Shown here: positions 8,624 through 17,083 of the stretch, piece by piece
How positions within the stretch are numbered: the stretch's first letter is position 1
Layout of the letters: each line of letters opens with the position of its first letter
Position numbers and translations under genes: made by a program
Assembly (NCBI RefSeq): GCF_015351405.1
Contig: NZ_JADKMY010000001.1
Location: 496,001-560,000, forward strand
Source of the DNA: Corynebacterium suicordis DSM 45110
GTDB lineage: Bacteria; Actinomycetota; Actinomycetes; Mycobacteriales; Mycobacteriaceae
Length of the DNA stretch: 64,000 nucleotides
Direction of reading: 5' to 3'
Notes under the pieces: model-generated
Told to the model about the DNA's origin: nothing
Seen by the model: the letters and a program-made list of their open reading frames with translations, nothing else
The model's database searches: none

Positions 8624-10065
8624 GCAGGACAGCGGGAACCGAGCGGGGTAAACATCGCAGAGATGAGCCGGCTGTGGAGATCACCACCTCGATGACGCGC
8701 GAGGACATGGGCATTCTGGCCAAGGCGGTGGCTCTGCAGGAATCAGGCATTTTGGTGCATGCGCTGACGGTCACGGATCTCTCGTCGGGATTCAGTGTGA
8801 CCGGTACCGGTGCGCTGCCGGAGGATCCTTTCAAAGCTGGGGAGGACGAGCCGCGTTTCCGGGGAAGTTCTTTGGGTTTGCGGAACCTGGAGGTTCTCCG
8901 TGAATTGGTCGCGGATGTGATTGAGCAAAGGCGTGCTCATCCCGAATGGGCGCACATTGATCCGCCAGGAGGTCGGACGACTTTCCCTTGGGGAGTGGGG
9001 ATGAAGGAACCCGATGTGCTGGTGGCGGGCATGCACGCGGGAACGATCGCGGAGTACCTGCGGTGTGTGGGAATGCGGGCGCGGACGGTGGACGTGGATC
9101 AAGCCCTGCGCATTCATGCGGACTTGCGGGATGTGCAGCAAGAACTGGATCTGGCTCCGGGGGAGGCGGGCGCCGGAGATTTCGGCGCTAACGAGCGTGC
9201 GCATGGTGGCGGAGAACGCGGGACGGCTATGGCTTTGGATGCTCGTGAAGGTTCAGAGCCGAAGTACGTGGTGAGTTTCTCAGGAGAGGGAGACAGCGAA
9301 GAGCTAGCTGGTTTCGAGGATGAGGAAGCTTCGCGGACAGTAGAGGCGCGAGAGTCGCGTGCGGGCAGGGAGAATCGGGCGGTGTCCGTGCCTGATGGTC
9401 GCGCTTTACGCATTGCGGTGATGGCCACGGTGGCCATAGTGAGTGTGGCAGGGATTGGGGCTTTACTGACGCTTGCACCCGGTGGCGAGAAAGGCGGCCC
9501 TGATGCCACGATGGCTAATTCCGCGGTGGTTGAGGAAAGCCCGTCGACCGTGCCGGAAACGAGCACTTCCCTAGCTCCCGCGACCACCACTGCTACGCCT
9601 AGCGAAAGCGCCGAAAAGCCGTGGAGTGAGCATCGGGTAGCGGGGGAGCAAGTGGTGACAGCTTCTGCGGAACGCGCAGAGATCCCCGTGATGATGGATG
9701 CCCCAGGGTGGAATCGCGCCGGGGCCACGGCGAAACGAGAAGAGTTTATGTCTGCCGATGAAGGGATGCGCGTGCTGGTCTCAGCCACGGCAACTCCAGT
9801 GGACTCCCAGGAGAAATTGGATGAGGCGGTGCTGCGTGCCCTGGAAGGCATGGCCGAGATCCGCGTGGCCAACCGAGGGCCCGTGAGTTACGAGGAGGTC
9901 TATCCAGACTCCACTACTCTCTGGCACGTCAGGTTGGTGGATGGCTATCAGGTATCCATCGGCTGCCAATTCCGGGAAGTGACGGGAGAGCGCCTGCGCG
10001 CCTGCGATACCGCAGCGCAGAGTGCTCGGGTGGATCTGCTGCGTTTGAATGCGAATCACGAATAA
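8620..10065 (+). CDS. Type VII secretion-associated protein, Rv3446c-like
   Basis: 481 residues. The ATG at 8620 overlaps the eccC stop by four bases (ATGA), so the genes are coupled; an upstream extension inside eccC is not needed. An N-terminal soluble domain of about 240 residues is followed by one transmembrane helix near 264-284 (VMATVAIVSVAGIGALLTL), a Ser/Thr/Pro linker, and a C-terminal domain near 345-481 that ends with two cysteines (CQF and RACD). Position and layout match the family of Rv3446c, found between eccC4 and esxU in the M. tuberculosis ESX-4 locus. Its biochemical role is unknown. The C-terminal domain should lie outside the cytoplasm. Confidence 0.82.
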   Translation: MSRTAGTERGKHRRDEPAVEITTSMTREDMGILAKAVALQESGILVHALTVTDLSSGFSVTGTGALPEDPFKAGEDEPRFRGSSLGLRNLEVLRELVADVIEQRRAHPEWAHIDPPGGRTTFPWGVGMKEPDVLVAGMHAGTIAEYLRCVGMRARTVDVDQALRIHADLRDVQQELDLAPGEAGAGDFGANERAHGGGERGTAMALDAREGSEPKYVVSFSGEGDSEELAGFEDEEASRTVEARESRAGRENRAVSVPDGRALRIAVMATVAIVSVAGIGALLTLAPGGEKGGPDATMANSAVVEESPSTVPETSTSLAPATTTATPSESAEKPWSEHRVAGEQVVTASAERAEIPVMMDAPGWNRAGATAKREEFMSADEGMRVLVSATATPVDSQEKLDEAVLRALEGMAEIRVANRGPVSYEEVYPDSTTLWHVRLVDGYQVSIGCQFREVTGERLRACDTAAQSARVDLLRLNANHE

Positions 10066-10243
10066 TGCTCGGGATGTGGCGGGGCGGTGTGAAATCCCGA
10101 AGTTCTGGGCTCGCGTGAACTTTCTGGGCTGATGCGGAGTCAGATGTCCTACGTGGGGGTTGTGCTGCCGCAGGAACCAGCAGTACACGGGGACACACTG
10201 GCAAGTGAAGAAACGGTACTAACTAACTAGGGGGAGGCTCATC
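10066..10243 (+). promoter_or_regulatory. Region upstream of the esx pair
   Basis: 178 bases without a gene. GGGGGAGG at the 3' end is a strong ribosome binding site for the first esx gene. The gap suggests that the abundant WXG100 substrates have their own promoter, but I could not pick out convincing -35/-10 boxes. Confidence 0.35.
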
Positions 10244-10531
10244 ATGAGCTTTAAGACAGACGTTCAGACAATGAACACCGCAGCAAGCAACGTGGATCGA
10301 GTGAACGCTGATGTGCAGGGCGAGCTTCGTCGGCTTCAGGGTGTGGTGGATGACATCGCCGCCAGTTGGAAAGGCGAGGCGCAGAACTCTTTCGCCGGCC
10401 TGATGCAGCGCTGGAATGACAATGCTCGCGATCTGCAGGACGCGCTCAACAGCATCGCGGAAAACCTGCGTGCGAATGCTTCCGGATTCGATGAGGCAGA
10501 GGCGCAGAACGTCTCCGCATTCAACAACTAA
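10244..10531 (+). CDS. WXG100 secreted protein, EsxU/CFP-10-like
   Basis: 95 residues, with the WXG100 layout: two helices around Trp42-Lys-Gly44 (SWKGEA). Near the C-terminus FDEAE resembles the YxxxD/E export signal with Phe for Tyr. It is the substrate of the ESX-4 machine and probably pairs with the protein encoded 63 bases downstream. Its place after the Rv3446c-like gene matches esxU (Rv3445c). The ribosome binding site is GGGGGAGG. No signal peptide is expected for this export route. Confidence 0.92.
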   Translation: MSFKTDVQTMNTAASNVDRVNADVQGELRRLQGVVDDIAASWKGEAQNSFAGLMQRWNDNARDLQDALNSIAENLRANASGFDEAEAQNVSAFNN

Positions 10532-10594
10532 CGAGTTAAACCACTCAAACCTGCGGGATCTATTCCGCCTCACCAATTCACTCAAGGAGTTCAG

Positions 10595-10876
10595 ATGATT
10601 CACTACAATTTCGCCAACATCGGCCAGGCTGCTGATGACATCACCGGCACCGCAAAGCGCATCGATGGCATCCTCGATGACTTGAAAAAAGACCTGCAAC
10701 CACTGGTCACCGAGTGGGAGGGTGAATCCGCCACCTCGTACCAGGCAGCTCAGAAGAAGTGGGATGACAGCGCCCAGGACCTCAACTACGTATTGGGTGA
10801 GGTTGCTCGCGCAGTCCGCGATTCCAACGATCGGATGAGCCAGATCAACACCAACGCGGCAAACAGCTGGGCATAA
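10595..10876 (+). CDS. WXG100 secreted protein, EsxT/ESAT-6-like
   Basis: 93 residues with the WXG turn at Trp41-Glu-Gly43 (TEWEGES) in a helix-turn-helix protein. It has AAGGAG upstream of the ATG. It lies immediately downstream of the other WXG100 gene and upstream of rplM, as esxT (Rv3444c) does. The two proteins probably form the exported heterodimer. It lacks an obvious YxxxD/E tail, so the export signal of the dimer would come from the partner, as in other ESX pairs. Confidence 0.92.
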   Translation: MIHYNFANIGQAADDITGTAKRIDGILDDLKKDLQPLVTEWEGESATSYQAAQKKWDDSAQDLNYVLGEVARAVRDSNDRMSQINTNAANSWA

Positions 10877-10969
10877 GTAACCAGCCCCAGATCCTCTGAA
10901 TGGTGAGTTGCTTCCCATTTCAGGGGATTTGGTCTATTCCCCCAGCGTGGGTAATATTTATCAGGTTGC

Positions 10970-10998
10970 GAACTCCCCCACGGGGAGAGTTCTTCTGT
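10970..10998 (+). terminator. Probable terminator after the esx pair
   Basis: GAACTCCCC (10970-10978) can pair with GGGGAGAGTTC (10982-10992) with a small bulge, followed by TTCTG. It lies between esxT and rplM. The T-tract is weak. Confidence 0.45.
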
Positions 10999-11159
10999 TC
11001 GTGGGTCACAACCGGCCGCCGCGAACAGACCGTGAAACTTATCTGGCAAGACATGTCCTGCCTGATCAGAAGTGATAATTCACACCGAATCAATCACATC
11101 TAGCTTTCTCACGGGAGCAGCGCCTGGCTGGCAGTTCCAAGAAGACCAAGGAGTCCAAC

Positions 11160-11603
11160 GTGACTACTTTTCACCCAAAGAGCGGTGACATTACCCGTAA
11201 GTGGTACGTCATCGATGCCACTGACGTGGTTCTGGGCCGCCTTGCCGTGACCGCAGCTGATTTGCTGCGCGGCAAGAAGAAGGCTTACTACGCACCCAAC
11301 GTTGACTGTGGCGATAACGTCATCATCATCAACGCTGACAAGGTTCACATCTCTTCCAACAAGCGGGACCGCGAAATGCGCTACCGCCACTCCGGCTACC
11401 CAGGTGGCCTGAAGTCCATGACCCTCGGTCGCTCCATGGAGCTGCACCCAGAGCGCGTTGTGGAAGAAGCGATCCGCGGCATGATGCCACACAACAAGCT
11501 GTCCAACGCTTCCATCAAGAAGCTGCGCGTCTTCGCCGGCTCCGAGCACAACCTCCAGGCTCAGAAGCCTGAGACCTTCGAGATCAAGCAGGTGGCACAG
11601 TAA
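11160..11603 (+). CDS. rplM: 50S ribosomal protein L13
   Basis: 147 residues, full length for bacterial L13, with the family's typical motifs [16 protein letters not shown] and GMMPHNKL. The start is a GTG at 11160 with AAGGAG nine bases upstream. The stop TAA shares a base with the rpsI ATG (TAATG), so the two ribosomal proteins are coupled, the usual bacterial L13-S9 operon. The 280-base leader upstream could hold autoregulatory structure, but I see only the terminator-like hairpin noted separately. Confidence 0.98.
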   Translation: MTTFHPKSGDITRKWYVIDATDVVLGRLAVTAADLLRGKKKAYYAPNVDCGDNVIIINADKVHISSNKRDREMRYRHSGYPGGLKSMTLGRSMELHPERVVEEAIRGMMPHNKLSNASIKKLRVFAGSEHNLQAQKPETFEIKQVAQ

Positions 11604-12154
11604 TGGCTGATTACAACGAGAACAACGATTCCGTAGACAACAACGAAAACTTCGAAGGCGAGTACACCGCCGCTGACGCTGTCAACGAAGAGTTCGTCGC
11701 CACCATCGGTGATGCAGTCGCTACCGAGTCCGCTGAGGACGAGGAGCAGGCTGCACCAGTGCTGTTCGAAGGCACCATCCAGACCGTTGGTCGTCGTAAG
11801 GAAGCCGTGGTCCGTGTTCGCATGGTCCAGGGTTCCGGCCAGTTCATCTGTAACGGCCGCACCCTCGAGGATTACTTCCCTAACAAGCTGCACCAGCAGC
11901 TGATCAAGGCTCCTCTCGTCCTGCTGGATCGCGAGAACCAGTTCGACATCGTCGCCAACCTCAACGGTGGCGGACCTTCCGGCCAGGCCGGCGCATTCCG
12001 CCTGGCTATCGCCCGTGGTCTGAACAAGTACAACCCAGAAGAGCGCGGCGAGCTGAAGAAGGCAGGATTCCTGACCCGTGACGCTCGTGCCGTGGAGCGC
12101 AAGAAGGCTGGTCTGCACAAGGCACGTCGTGCACCTCAGTACTCCAAGCGCTGA
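11603..12154 (+). CDS. rpsI: 30S ribosomal protein S9
   Basis: 183 residues. The conserved S9 domain starts near residue 55 ([16 protein letters not shown]) and ends in the canonical YSKR tail that reaches the P-site tRNA. About 50 extra N-terminal residues are acidic and Asn/Glu-rich ([16 protein letters not shown]), an extension seen in actinobacterial S9 proteins. It is coupled to rplM by TAATG. Confidence 0.98.
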   Translation: MADYNENNDSVDNNENFEGEYTAADAVNEEFVATIGDAVATESAEDEEQAAPVLFEGTIQTVGRRKEAVVRVRMVQGSGQFICNGRTLEDYFPNKLHQQLIKAPLVLLDRENQFDIVANLNGGGPSGQAGAFRLAIARGLNKYNPEERGELKKAGFLTRDARAVERKKAGLHKARRAPQYSKR

Positions 12155-12220
12155 TCTATTACACGCGCTTTTATCCGACTGGTTCGCGCTGCTCCGGCAG
12201 TGTTTCCCAGCTGGGTGCCC

Positions 12221-12272
12221 ACCGCTTTCCCCATAACCCAGTTGCACAAACTGGGCAGGGGAGAGCGGTTTT
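12221..12272 (+). terminator. Strong terminator of rplM-rpsI
   Basis: A two-part stem. The outer arms are ACCGCTTTCCCC and GGGGAGAGCGGT (one T-G wobble). The inner arms are CCCAGTT and AACTGGG around the loop GCACA. TTTT follows. It sits between rpsI and glmM. Confidence 0.85.
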
Positions 12273-12360
12273 GTGCGTTGAGGGGTAAATCGGGGCAGGA
12301 GTGGCGTCGGGAAAGAAAGAAAACCCCCCGACCTCCCGCTGGGCCCACGGGGAGGGTGCG

Positions 12361-12374
12361 TATATTAGGACGCT
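12361..12374 (+). promoter_or_regulatory. Leaderless glmM promoter (-10 box)
   Basis: TATATT at 12361-12366 ends eight bases before the glmM ATG, and there is no Shine-Dalgarno. Transcription would start at or next to the A of ATG, giving a leaderless mRNA. Confidence 0.6.
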
Positions 12375-13718
12375 ATGGGAAAACTCTTCGGAACTGACGG
12401 CGTGCGCGGCTTGGCCAACGAGAAGCTCACCGCGCCCCTGGCTCTCAAGCTCGGCGCGGCGGCCGCTCGCGTGCTCGTGGATCACGATGGCAAGGGCAAC
12501 CGACGCCCCACCGCCGTCGTGGGCCGCGACCCCCGAGTGTCCGGTGAAATGCTCACCGCAGCGCTGGCCGCGGGCATGGCCTCGCAGGGAGTGGACGTCT
12601 ACAACGTGGGCATCCTCCCCACCCCAGCCGTGGCCTACCTCACCGATGCCTTCGGCGCGGATATGGGCGTGATGATCTCCGCCTCCCACAACCCCATGCC
12701 GGATAACGGCATCAAATTCTTCGCGGAGGGCGGCCACAAGCTGGACGATGTGGTGGAGGATGAGATCGAAGCGCTCATGGAGGAACTGCCACTGCAGGGG
12801 CCAACTGGCGCGGCGATCGGCCGGATCATCGATGAATCCGAAGACGCGCTGGACCGTTACCTGTCCCACTTGCGTCGCGCAGTTCCTACCCCATTGGACG
12901 GCATCCGCGTGGTGGTGGATTGCGCCAACGGTGCCGCATACAAGGCTGCTCCCGCTGCGTACCGCAATGCCGGGGCAGAGGTGATCGCCATTCACGACCG
13001 CCCAGATGCGTTCAACATCAACGAGGGTGTGGGCTCCACCCATATCGACGTGGTTCAGGCTGCAGTGCGGGAGCACGGCGCGGATCTCGGCTTGGCTCAC
13101 GATGGCGATGCCGATCGCTGCCTCGCCGTGGATTCCGAAGGCAACGTGGTGGACGGCGACCAGATCATGGCCATCATTGCGCTGTCCATGAAGGAGGGCG
13201 GCGAGCTGAAGAAGAGCACGCTGGTGGCCACCGTCATGTCCAACCTGGGCCTCAAGCTGGCGATGCAGGAGCAGGGGATTACGCTGCGCCAGACCAAGGT
13301 GGGAGACCGTTACGTGCTGGCGGACCTGCGCGCGGGCGATTACTCCCTGGGCGGCGAACAGTCCGGCCACATCGTGATCCCTGAGCACGGCACAACTGGC
13401 GATGGCACCCTGACCGGCCTGGCCCTGATGGCCCGCATGGCCGCCACGGGCAAGACTCTGCACGAACTGGCCAGCGTGATGCAGGTGCTCCCGCAGACGC
13501 TGATCAACGTGCCAGTGGAGGATAAGTCCCGCATCGCCACCGCGCCCGAGGTTCAGGAAGCTATCGCCGACGCCGAGCAGGAGCTGGGCGAAACTGGCCG
13601 AGTTCTGCTGCGCCCTTCTGGCACCGAAGAGCTCTTCCGTGTGATGGTGGAGGCCGCCGAAGCCACCACCGCCCGCAAGATCGCCGGCAAGCTGGCCGCT
13701 GTGGTTGCGCAGGTCTAA
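12375..13718 (+). CDS. glmM: Phosphoglucosamine mutase
   Basis: 447 residues. It converts glucosamine-6-phosphate to glucosamine-1-phosphate for UDP-GlcNAc, hence peptidoglycan and arabinogalactan linkers. The active phosphoserine is Ser104 in SASHNP, the metal loop is DGDADR (about 243-248), the sugar loop is GEQSGH and the phosphate loop is RPSGTEE (near 413). The length is normal. It is downstream of the ribosomal operon but separated by a terminator, with its own leaderless promoter. GlmS, which makes its substrate, is encoded 3.4 kb downstream. Confidence 0.97.
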   Translation: MGKLFGTDGVRGLANEKLTAPLALKLGAAAARVLVDHDGKGNRRPTAVVGRDPRVSGEMLTAALAAGMASQGVDVYNVGILPTPAVAYLTDAFGADMGVMISASHNPMPDNGIKFFAEGGHKLDDVVEDEIEALMEELPLQGPTGAAIGRIIDESEDALDRYLSHLRRAVPTPLDGIRVVVDCANGAAYKAAPAAYRNAGAEVIAIHDRPDAFNINEGVGSTHIDVVQAAVREHGADLGLAHDGDADRCLAVDSEGNVVDGDQIMAIIALSMKEGGELKKSTLVATVMSNLGLKLAMQEQGITLRQTKVGDRYVLADLRAGDYSLGGEQSGHIVIPEHGTTGDGTLTGLALMARMAATGKTLHELASVMQVLPQTLINVPVEDKSRIATAPEVQEAIADAEQELGETGRVLLRPSGTEELFRVMVEAAEATTARKIAGKLAAVVAQV

Positions 13719-13892
13719 CCCCTTTTTTCTCGACGCCAACACGCGTCCTTTTTCAGTTTTCGCCCCCGTTGTCCGGAAATTCCCAGCGCGAGGGTGAACT
13801 ATTTCTCCTCCGGTTGAGTCTTATGTGATTGATGGATGCCAATCGATAGTCCCCGCGGTGCGGGGTGATTTTCGCAGTGGGGGAAGAACAGC

Positions 13893-14198
13893 ATGGATAG
13901 CGGAATATCGACGGATCCCGTGGCAGTGCGGGCGCGTGCGGGGGAGTTGCGGACACTGCAAGAGGGATGGGCTCGCACGCTGAATCAGCTCACACCGAAT
14001 GTGCCGCTTTCTGCCTTTGGGACGGGCCTGCAGAGCCATGGTGCGCGCTTGCAGGAGCTGGTGAATAAGCGGCATGAGATCCGCGTGGCACATGCGCGGA
14101 GGCTGGCTGATGCGGGGCGCGATGCGCAGTTGTTGGCGGAGGTCGTGGAATCGGGCGATGACTCTAATGCGCAGACCATTGGAGGTGTGCACTCATGA
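13893..14198 (+). CDS. Small protein of unknown function, Rv3440c-like by position
   Basis: 101 residues, mostly helical, no signal peptide or membrane segment. It has a GGGGAAG site before the ATG and overlaps the next gene (ATGA). The first of three overlapping genes between glmM and the hydrolase. In M. tuberculosis Rv3440c, of about the same size, sits at the same place beside ESX-4. An N-terminal helical unit (VRARAGELRTLQEGW) recalls the small helical proteins encoded near type VII systems, but there is no WXG motif. Function unknown. Confidence 0.8.
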   Translation: MDSGISTDPVAVRARAGELRTLQEGWARTLNQLTPNVPLSAFGTGLQSHGARLQELVNKRHEIRVAHARRLADAGRDAQLLAEVVESGDDSNAQTIGGVHS

Positions 14199-15748
14199 TG
14201 AATGCACCAGCGAATGCGCAGGCAGTGCCGCAGGCCCTAGACGCCTTGGAGCGTGAGGGCGGATACGTGGAAGGAGCCCGGGGACAGAACTGCTTCACCG
14301 ATGGGTTGGACATCCCTGAGCTCAAGAAATGCCTGGGCAAGGAATCCGCGACCAGCTGTGATTTCGATATTTCTGCCGCGGTGGCTGGCCTAGCTCAAGT
14401 GGGCGAATTTCTCACTGGGCTGGGTAATGACGCGCCACAAGCTGCAGTTTCCACCGCATGCGTGGAGCAATCGAGCCATGAAGCGACCGTGGCAGATGGG
14501 TGCAATGCGGCCGATATTGCAACTGATGTATTGCAACGCATTCAGGATGATTGCGCGCGGACCGTGGAGCAACTGAGTAGCTCAGCAGCAGGCATGGCGC
14601 AGTTTGCGAAGGGGATGCTGGGCCCCGCGCAGGGAGCTGCGGTTGTCGCACCCGTTGTAGCCAGTGCGTGTGCGGTGGCAGAAAAGATCTTGAGCACCCG
14701 AAACTGCTCGTTAGAAGCGGTGATTGAGTCTCTGATTGCTGATCACGAACCTGCTGCCCAACCCGGGAAAGCTAATGAGGTGCTCTGCTCTTCCACACCG
14801 CAGCCCGAATGCTCGGGAGACAAACCCGCGCCCACCCCACCAGTGGTAGAGCCAGCTCCTGAACCCGAACAGACACCAGTAGCTCCAGCAACGGCATGCC
14901 CGGAAACGAAGGTGCCTGCGGCTCCAGCAGAACCGGCTCCAGCTCCAGTGACTCCGCCCGTGGTTGAACCTGAACCAGCGCCTAAGCCTGCCCCAGAGCC
15001 TGCCCCGTGCGCGAACACGGAACCGGCCAAAGCAGCGGTTACTCCTCCCCAGACACAGGCGCCCTCTGCACCAATGACCCCACCGCCTGCCATGACGCCC
15101 GGCGGGGCATGCGAAGCCATCAAGACGGGTTTGAATCTCGCTGCCTCCACGTGGCAGCAGTTGGCGGGGACTGTGGATGGGATGCTGTGCCCACCTGAAC
15201 CACCAGCCTGTGTGGAGGCGCCTACTTGCGCTGAACCGGTAGCCAATCCTGAGCCAGAGCCGTGTGCCGAGCCAGCACCGTGTGCCGAGTCAGAGCCGAG
15301 CACGGAACCCGCACCAACTGAAATAGATTCCGCCACCGAATGCCCGGAAGCAGCAAAGCCAGAATCAGTAGATGCGGGACCAGCTCCGGAGGAGCCGGCA
15401 GAGCCGGCAGATAAGCCCGTGGGGTTCGATAAGAGTCAGCATCCCTCGGTTCCAGAGGGAGCAGTTTCCGAAAAACCCATCTCGGAGGCGGAGCAATCAG
15501 TGCCTACCGAAATCCCACTTCAGACGGACTTGCAACCGGAAAGCCCAGTACCAGCAGAGCCTGCGACACAACCCGGACCAGACCCTGAACCGCCAGCACC
15601 CGAGGCCTCTGTGGACTCCGGCACCGACACCGCGGGAGAAAGTTGGTCACCAGACATTTGGGTAGCTGCAGGTTCTGACCTGGATGTGAAAGTACAGATG
15701 TCCGGGTACGCCGAGGCAGCAGTGATCGAAAGGAGCGGGCAATGGTGA
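14195..15748 (+). CDS. Cys-containing Pro/Glu/Ala-rich protein, Rv3439c-like by position
   Basis: 517 residues. An N-terminal helical domain of about 190 residues is followed by a long low-complexity region (about 200-470) rich in Pro, Glu and Ala (PAPEPEQTPV, EPEPAPKPAPEPAP). The region around residues 305-335 (ACEAIKTGLNLAASTWQQLA) again looks helical. I count 19 cysteines spread over most of the chain, most unusual for a corynebacterial protein. No signal peptide and no clear membrane helix. GGAGG lies upstream; it overlaps its neighbours by 4 and 7 bases. Rv3439c (Ala/Pro-rich) occupies the same position in M. tuberculosis. Function unknown. Cysteines in a protein with no visible export signal suggest either non-classical export or metal binding. 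Confidence 0.8.
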   Translation: MMNAPANAQAVPQALDALEREGGYVEGARGQNCFTDGLDIPELKKCLGKESATSCDFDISAAVAGLAQVGEFLTGLGNDAPQAAVSTACVEQSSHEATVADGCNAADIATDVLQRIQDDCARTVEQLSSSAAGMAQFAKGMLGPAQGAAVVAPVVASACAVAEKILSTRNCSLEAVIESLIADHEPAAQPGKANEVLCSSTPQPECSGDKPAPTPPVVEPAPEPEQTPVAPATACPETKVPAAPAEPAPAPVTPPVVEPEPAPKPAPEPAPCANTEPAKAAVTPPQTQAPSAPMTPPPAMTPGGACEAIKTGLNLAASTWQQLAGTVDGMLCPPEPPACVEAPTCAEPVANPEPEPCAEPAPCAESEPSTEPAPTEIDSATECPEAAKPESVDAGPAPEEPAEPADKPVGFDKSQHPSVPEGAVSEKPISEAEQSVPTEIPLQTDLQPESPVPAEPATQPGPDPEPPAPEASVDSGTDTAGESWSPDIWVAAGSDLDVKVQMSGYAEAAVIERSGQW

Positions 15749-16017
15749 ACCCTCAGCGTTACGAGTCGATCCTGGATCAGTATTTCGCTGAAGTGGCCGC
15801 AGTGACCAAGGAGTTCGAAGATGTGCTCAAAGAACAGACCGAACTACTCAAGAAGCTTGCCGAGCACTCCGCTGGGTCATCCATTGCGCAGCCCACTGCT
15901 CAGCCCACGGACGCACTCCCTGCGATGAGCGAGCCTACTGGCTCGAAAACAGAAAAATGGCCACCTACCGGAGGTGCATCGCACCACAGTAGGCAGCCGG
16001 ATATCTTCTCAGATTAA
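15742..16017 (+). CDS. Small coiled-coil protein of unknown function
   Basis: 91 residues. Residues 5-43 (YESILDQYFAEVAAVTKEF and onward) are a charged amphipathic helix, probably a coiled coil; the rest is Pro/Ser/Thr-rich and disordered. AAGGAG lies seven bases before the ATG, and the gene overlaps its upstream neighbour by seven bases, so all three cassette genes are coupled. I do not recognise the family. Confidence 0.7.
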   Translation: MVNPQRYESILDQYFAEVAAVTKEFEDVLKEQTELLKKLAEHSAGSSIAQPTAQPTDALPAMSEPTGSKTEKWPPTGGASHHSRQPDIFSD

Positions 16018-16033
16018 ACCCGAAGCGATCGAA

Positions 16034-17008
16034 CTAGAGGAGCTTCTGGAGACCCTGCAGGCTCTTGGTCGCATCCTTGTTCTCTGGAAGGTTGCGGACC
16101 AAGTCCAGCTGGTGCATCGTTTCGGTGTCATCGAATTTCTCGTCTTCGTCACGGAAACCCTTGTACTTCTTATCGTCACCAGCCAGGATGAACCCGGTCA
16201 TCAGTGAACGCACCAATTCCTGGTTCGCGAACTCTGGGGTGCCCTGACCCATGAGGATCTTGCGGCCCAGCTTCTCGTGGAATCCAGGGGAGCTTGCCTT
16301 GTCCAACTTGCGATAGACAACCTCGCCCTTCCAGTTGGCAGCCATGCGCTGTGGGTCACCCGCAGGGACCTCAGCCAGAGTGCCCGCAGCCAAAACCAAA
16401 CCCGGCGCATCCACGTGCTTCGCAGCTTCGTAAGAGCTAGGGGAGGTATCGGAAGGGAAGATGGACACCACACCGGCGATAGGCGCGGCATCGGTGTAGC
16501 GCATGGATTCCGTAGAGTACTTGCGGTTGGTCGCAGCCAACACTGCAGCAGAGGCGCCCATGCCGTGACCGGCCAAGTACAGCTTGCCCGGCTGGATGGT
16601 GATGTTTCCCAAGCCCATGCGCACGCCAGCCAAGATCTGCAGTGACGTCTCCAGATCCGCAGCGAAGCCACGGTGATTCGGGATGAAACCCGTCTCGGTA
16701 TCAGGGGCAACTACAGCGATGCCCCAGCTAGCAAGGTGGCGCATGGTGGCGTGGTAGCCATCCACTCCGATTCGCCAGTCATGGCCGAAAGCCACACCGG
16801 GAATACCCTTGCCTTCTTCGGGCACGTAAACGCGGCCCGGAATGCCGGCGAAAGAAAGGTCGCCGGTGAGCACTCGGTGCGGTCCACGCTTGCCGAGTGA
16901 AGGAACGAGGTCTTTAAATTTATCTCCCACGAGGTATAAGCCTAACTGACGAACGCCAGCCGGTGCAGAAGCATCACGTATTTCTCGCCGATACCTATCA
17001 ATACCCAC
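16034..17008 (-). CDS. Alpha/beta-hydrolase-like protein lacking the nucleophile serine
   Basis: 324 residues with the fold of dienelactone-hydrolase/chlorophyllase-like enzymes: a core strand and GVAFGHDW near 71-78, GIAVVAPDT near 96-104, and an elbow AGHGMGAS at 146-153. The normal elbow is G-x-S-x-G; here the nucleophile position (149) is glycine. An Asp-His pair may still be present further on. Either the protein is a non-catalytic relative or Ser153 has taken over. The start is a GTG at 17008 with no clear ribosome binding site, so it is uncertain. The gene is convergent with the cassette and divergent from glmS. In M. tuberculosis Rv3438 has a similar place. Confidence 0.8.
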   Translation of the reverse strand: MGIDRYRREIRDASAPAGVRQLGLYLVGDKFKDLVPSLGKRGPHRVLTGDLSFAGIPGRVYVPEEGKGIPGVAFGHDWRIGVDGYHATMRHLASWGIAVVAPDTETGFIPNHRGFAADLETSLQILAGVRMGLGNITIQPGKLYLAGHGMGASAAVLAATNRKYSTESMRYTDAAPIAGVVSIFPSDTSPSSYEAAKHVDAPGLVLAAGTLAEVPAGDPQRMAANWKGEVVYRKLDKASSPGFHEKLGRKILMGQGTPEFANQELVRSLMTGFILAGDDKKYKGFRDEDEKFDDTETMHQLDLVRNLPENKDATKSLQGLQKLL

Positions 17009-17069
17009 CCAACCCGGAACCAGGGAACCGCTCGGCGCGTGGTTTTCGTAACCCGCAATGCGTCCGGTG

Positions 17070-17083
17070 TATCGTCTGTGATT
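17070..17083 (+). promoter_or_regulatory. Leaderless glmS promoter (-10 box)
   Basis: TGTATCGT, with TATCGT at 17070-17075, ends eight bases before the glmS ATG. No Shine-Dalgarno is present. Confidence 0.5.

Noticed and set aside
17000-17083. glmS ribozyme
   Set aside because: The gene appears leaderless and the region before it codes for another protein's N-terminus on the opposite strand. The ribozyme is a feature of Firmicutes.
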